Below are positions 5,867-8,385 of a stretch of DNA of 8,385 nucleotides, one piece after another (position 1 is the stretch's first letter; each line of letters begins with the position of its first letter). The notes below the pieces were generated by a model. It was not told where the DNA came from and ran no database searches. It saw only the letters and a program-made list of their open reading frames with translations. The stretch is taken from assembly GCA_007050885.1 (NCBI GenBank), contig SMYQ01000015.1, positions 1 to 8,385 of the forward strand, given 5' to 3'. Both the position numbers and the translations under genes were made by a program. This DNA comes from Candidatus Bathyarchaeota archaeon (GTDB lineage: Archaea; Thermoproteota; Bathyarchaeia; 40CM-2-53-6; RBG-13-38-9).

Positions 5867-8352
5867 GATTCTAACTTGGTAGTCCCAATTATCTCAGAGA
5901 AGCTTATCTCAAGAGCATCAAGAACCTGTTCAAACGTCGAATCAATATATTCAATATACTTAGATACATCAATCTCATTAAGATTTGCAAGTTGAACAGG
6001 TTTTACTCCTGTATCCCCATGAACTTTAACAAAGGATACAAGATCACCAGTCTTGATTTCTACTCCTTTATTAACTAAAAGCTGAGCTGCCTTCACATGT
6101 TGAGGAGTAGTTTTGACATAAGCTTTTGGAGGTTTACCCATCATAATATTGAAGGCCAGATCTTCTATTGAATATTCCTTATTCTTGAGTTTTGAATAAC
6201 AATTCTTTACTATTCCTCTTACAGATGTTTTGGCTTGTTCAAAATCTTCTTCTGATTCTACTCGACTAAGAACATCAACCATTTCATAGAAAGCATTCTT
6301 CAGAAAATTAGGAGTATGTCTCTTTTTTCCAGTCAGCCCTTTTATGTCAACTTTTCCATTAGGATATACTCCAAGATAATTTTTCTTTCTCAGACTGAGA
6401 GCAACATATCTATAGTGTTTATCGAGTTCGAGTTCCAGATTGATATCTTTTCGTGACCAATCCATCAGTTTATCGAGAAGCTCTGGTTTGGAACTCTCAA
6501 GGAAGATTGAGTCAGTATCACCGTAGAAAACTTTGATCCCAAGTTCGTTTGCTTTGTTTATAGTATTTGTGATGACATGTCTTCCGATAGCTGCAATTGT
6601 CTCAGCTACTGGTGGACAATATAAGGAAAAACTCTCAGCTCCAAACACCCCGTAACTTGCGTTAAGAATTACTTTTAGTGCATCTGAAACAACTTTATAC
6701 CATTCTCTCTGTGAATTGCTAAGATTTTTATCTTTACTTTTTGGTTTGTACCAATTTACCCTTAGATCTCTCAAAGACCCAATGAGGAGACTTTCTAAGG
6801 CCATCTTCTTTTTACAAACCCAATGCGGGGTTCCCGGTATTTTGTTTTCTTTACATTCAGTGTGGGGACAGTTTACTGTCTCATAACCTAGGTTCCAAAT
6901 TTTAATGATAGAAGGATATAGTGAAGCAAAATCAAGTACGGATACATCAAAATGAACTCCAGGTACTGGACTTACTACGATCGCTCCTTTGTATTTTTTA
7001 CCTTTGATTATGGCTTCCGTTGCAGTTCCGCCTTTCTCTTCCATTATTTCATCTGGTCGAGGGATTAGGTAGCCCCGTTTCCTATGTTGTTTGTACATCA
7101 TACTCTTTATCCAAGCTGAAACGCCCTGGCGCGTTACGTCTTCTAGACCAACATAGGAAATTCTTGCTAAAACAGTGATCAGCTTCATTACAAGTTCGTC
7201 TTCAAATTCTGTTAACCTGAGCGTGATATCAGAATCTTGATAACAATAGGAAGCTAATTCTGTGTATGAAAGTTCAGAGACATGTGATTCTATTGGTTTC
7301 TTCGGCATATTCACAAGTGAATTCCCAATTTCATTGAGAGTTTTCTCACGATATTTTTGACTGAAAGCATATATCTGAATTGATCGGTTGAAGAAGAATT
7401 TGTAAAGATCTATGTGAATACCTGACTTGGTTGTAGCGAAATCTCTCCCTAGCTCTATAGGAATTTCTTCTTTTTTGAATCCGAGCTTCTGTGCGCGATT
7501 ACGTATATATTTGAGATCGAAATCGTCTCCATTAAATGTGATGATAAACGGATAATTTGTCAGTAGTTTGAATGTTTCGCTTAACAGATCTTCTTCGGTT
7601 TCATAGAATTGCATTTTTACTTCGTTAGGCATTGTTTCATTTCCTTTTTCGACACCTTCCCTTTTTAGAAGGAGTATCTTTCCTATACCATCAGATCCTT
7701 TTGCGCCAACACAGATTATCGGATCATCTGCTACATTTGCATCAGGCATCCTTGTGGCTATTGGAGAAAAAACTTCAATGTCGAAACCCACACGTTTGAA
7801 ATGAATAACTGGAGCTTCAAGCAATCTGATCCATTCAGTACTAAGAAGACGATATTCTTCTGATTCAATCCCCACTATATTCGCTAGATCATTAACAATA
7901 TTTTGTGGAATTGAGGTTTTGATCTTTTGAAGTTTCCCATTTTTTATATCATAAGGCATTCCAGCTTCCAGATCTCGATCATATAGATAATTCTCAACAT
8001 ATTTGATGTCTGCTTCCCATGCTCGAATAATATCTCTAATTGTTCCTGAAGGCCGTCCACCAATTGACAGTGGATCTTTAGCCACCACCAAACTCATTGA
8101 GACTTCTTGATCTTTCAAGGCATTATATTTAGAAACCGTTTCAAAATGATCTAATCCTGAATGTTCAGCTAATGATGTATTTTCTTTTAATTGATCTATT
8201 GTTTGATCAGAAAGGCAGTATGGTTTATGATCAGTATCATCGTACCATGTTATGATTTTTTGTTCTTTGGCATCGTATAATTTTAGAAATGCTGATTTTT
8301 TCTCTCCATCATAACATGATGCTACTAAAAAATAAGATGGAACTTTATTCAT
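5854..8352 (-). CDS. polB: Family-B replicative DNA polymerase, PolB1/Dpo1 type (N-terminus may extend past the window)
   Basis: DNA-directed DNA polymerase with 3'-5' proofreading, probably a chromosomal replicase. Exonuclease motifs: FDIEVF (190-195, D191/E193), FNGDDFD (273-279) and Y369-x3-D373. Polymerase motifs: A, LDFASLYPSII (473-483, D474); B, K560-x3-NASYG (to 568); C, YGDTDS (610-615, D612/D614); then KKNY (656-659) and VDIKGLTGKKRHTP (668-681). The wording of motifs B and C and the PQHVKAA segment (750-756) match Sulfolobus Dpo1 rather than euryarchaeal PolB. C495, C500, H510 and C513 between motifs A and B could bind a metal. The ending TTKLESFF (824-831) reads as a PCNA-interacting (PIP) box, where Dpo1 also ends in a similar SIDSFF. 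All catalytic acids are present and there is no intein. ATG 8352 has no ribosome-binding site, and its frame stays open to base 8385. Dpo1 carries roughly 45-50 extra N-terminal residues, so the real start may lie outside the window. Confidence 0.93.
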   Translation of the reverse strand: MNKVPSYFLVASCYDGEKKSAFLKLYDAKEQKIITWYDDTDHKPYCLSDQTIDQLKENTSLAEHSGLDHFETVSKYNALKDQEVSMSLVVAKDPLSIGGRPSGTIRDIIRAWEADIKYVENYLYDRDLEAGMPYDIKNGKLQKIKTSIPQNIVNDLANIVGIESEEYRLLSTEWIRLLEAPVIHFKRVGFDIEVFSPIATRMPDANVADDPIICVGAKGSDGIGKILLLKREGVEKGNETMPNEVKMQFYETEEDLLSETFKLLTNYPFIITFNGDDFDLKYIRNRAQKLGFKKEEIPIELGRDFATTKSGIHIDLYKFFFNRSIQIYAFSQKYREKTLNEIGNSLVNMPKKPIESHVSELSYTELASYCYQDSDITLRLTEFEDELVMKLITVLARISYVGLEDVTRQGVSAWIKSMMYKQHRKRGYLIPRPDEIMEEKGGTATEAIIKGKKYKGAIVVSPVPGVHFDVSVLDFASLYPSIIKIWNLGYETVNCPHTECKENKIPGTPHWVCKKKMALESLLIGSLRDLRVNWYKPKSKDKNLSNSQREWYKVVSDALKVILNASYGVFGAESFSLYCPPVAETIAAIGRHVITNTINKANELGIKVFYGDTDSIFLESSKPELLDKLMDWSRKDINLELELDKHYRYVALSLRKKNYLGVYPNGKVDIKGLTGKKRHTPNFLKNAFYEMVDVLSRVESEEDFEQAKTSVRGIVKNCYSKLKNKEYSIEDLAFNIMMGKPPKAYVKTTPQHVKAAQLLVNKGVEIKTGDLVSFVKVHGDTGVKPVQLANLNEIDVSKYIEYIDSTFEQVLDALEISFSEIIGTTKLESFFK

Positions 8353-8385
8353 TTGCTGACTAATCGAAGTGGATGATTTGGTCTG

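Noticed and set aside
6500..6960. Intein insertion in the polymerase active-site motifs
   Set aside because: Archaeal PolB genes often carry inteins in motifs A, B or C, but all three motifs are continuous here and the length is normal.
1..8385. CRISPR arrays, transposons, tRNA or rRNA genes, phage or defence genes
   Set aside because: No regularly spaced repeats, terminal inverted repeats, transposase motifs or tRNA cloverleaf were found. The intergenic regions are all below 170 bp and look like promoters or terminators.

Overview
The window is AT-rich and carries six intact protein-coding genes, one possible gene tail at the left edge and no RNA genes. It looks archaeal, most likely from the TACK group. 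The replicative polymerase is of the Sulfolobus Dpo1 (PolB1) type, a CofE-type coenzyme F420 ligase is present, candidate TATA boxes and oligo-T terminators replace bacterial-style signals, and four genes start with TTG. A Bathyarchaeia-like lineage would fit an organism with F420, a corrinoid-protein activator and Ig-rich surface proteins. That placement is inference; the sequence itself supports only 'archaeon, probably TACK'.

Layout from left to right: (1) a plus-strand pair at 151-2691, made of a RACo-type ferredoxin/ASKHA reductive activator of corrinoid proteins and an AAG/MPG-type 3-methyladenine DNA glycosylase; (2) cofE at 2718-3473 on the minus strand, converging on the glycosylase across 26 bp; (3) a 513-residue exported, membrane-anchored, Ig-like protein of unknown function at 3598-5139 on the minus strand; (4) a 169-bp divergent intergenic region; (5) a DJ-1/PfpI-family gene at 5309-5839 on the plus strand; (6) family-B DNA polymerase on the minus strand from 8352, or from beyond the window edge, down to 5854, converging on the PfpI gene across 14 bp.

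The genes do not form an obvious single pathway. The RACo homologue and CofE both point to C1 and redox chemistry (corrinoid methyl transfer, F420). The glycosylase and polymerase are DNA maintenance functions, the PfpI-like protein probably deals with protein or carbonyl damage, and the anchored protein faces outward. No methyltransferase, corrinoid protein or other F420 gene is visible here. I see no previously undescribed system. The most useful observations are the probably truncated polymerase start at the right edge, the orphan corrinoid activator beside a repair glycosylase, the forced TTG starts, and the unusual substrate-pocket residues of the glycosylase.
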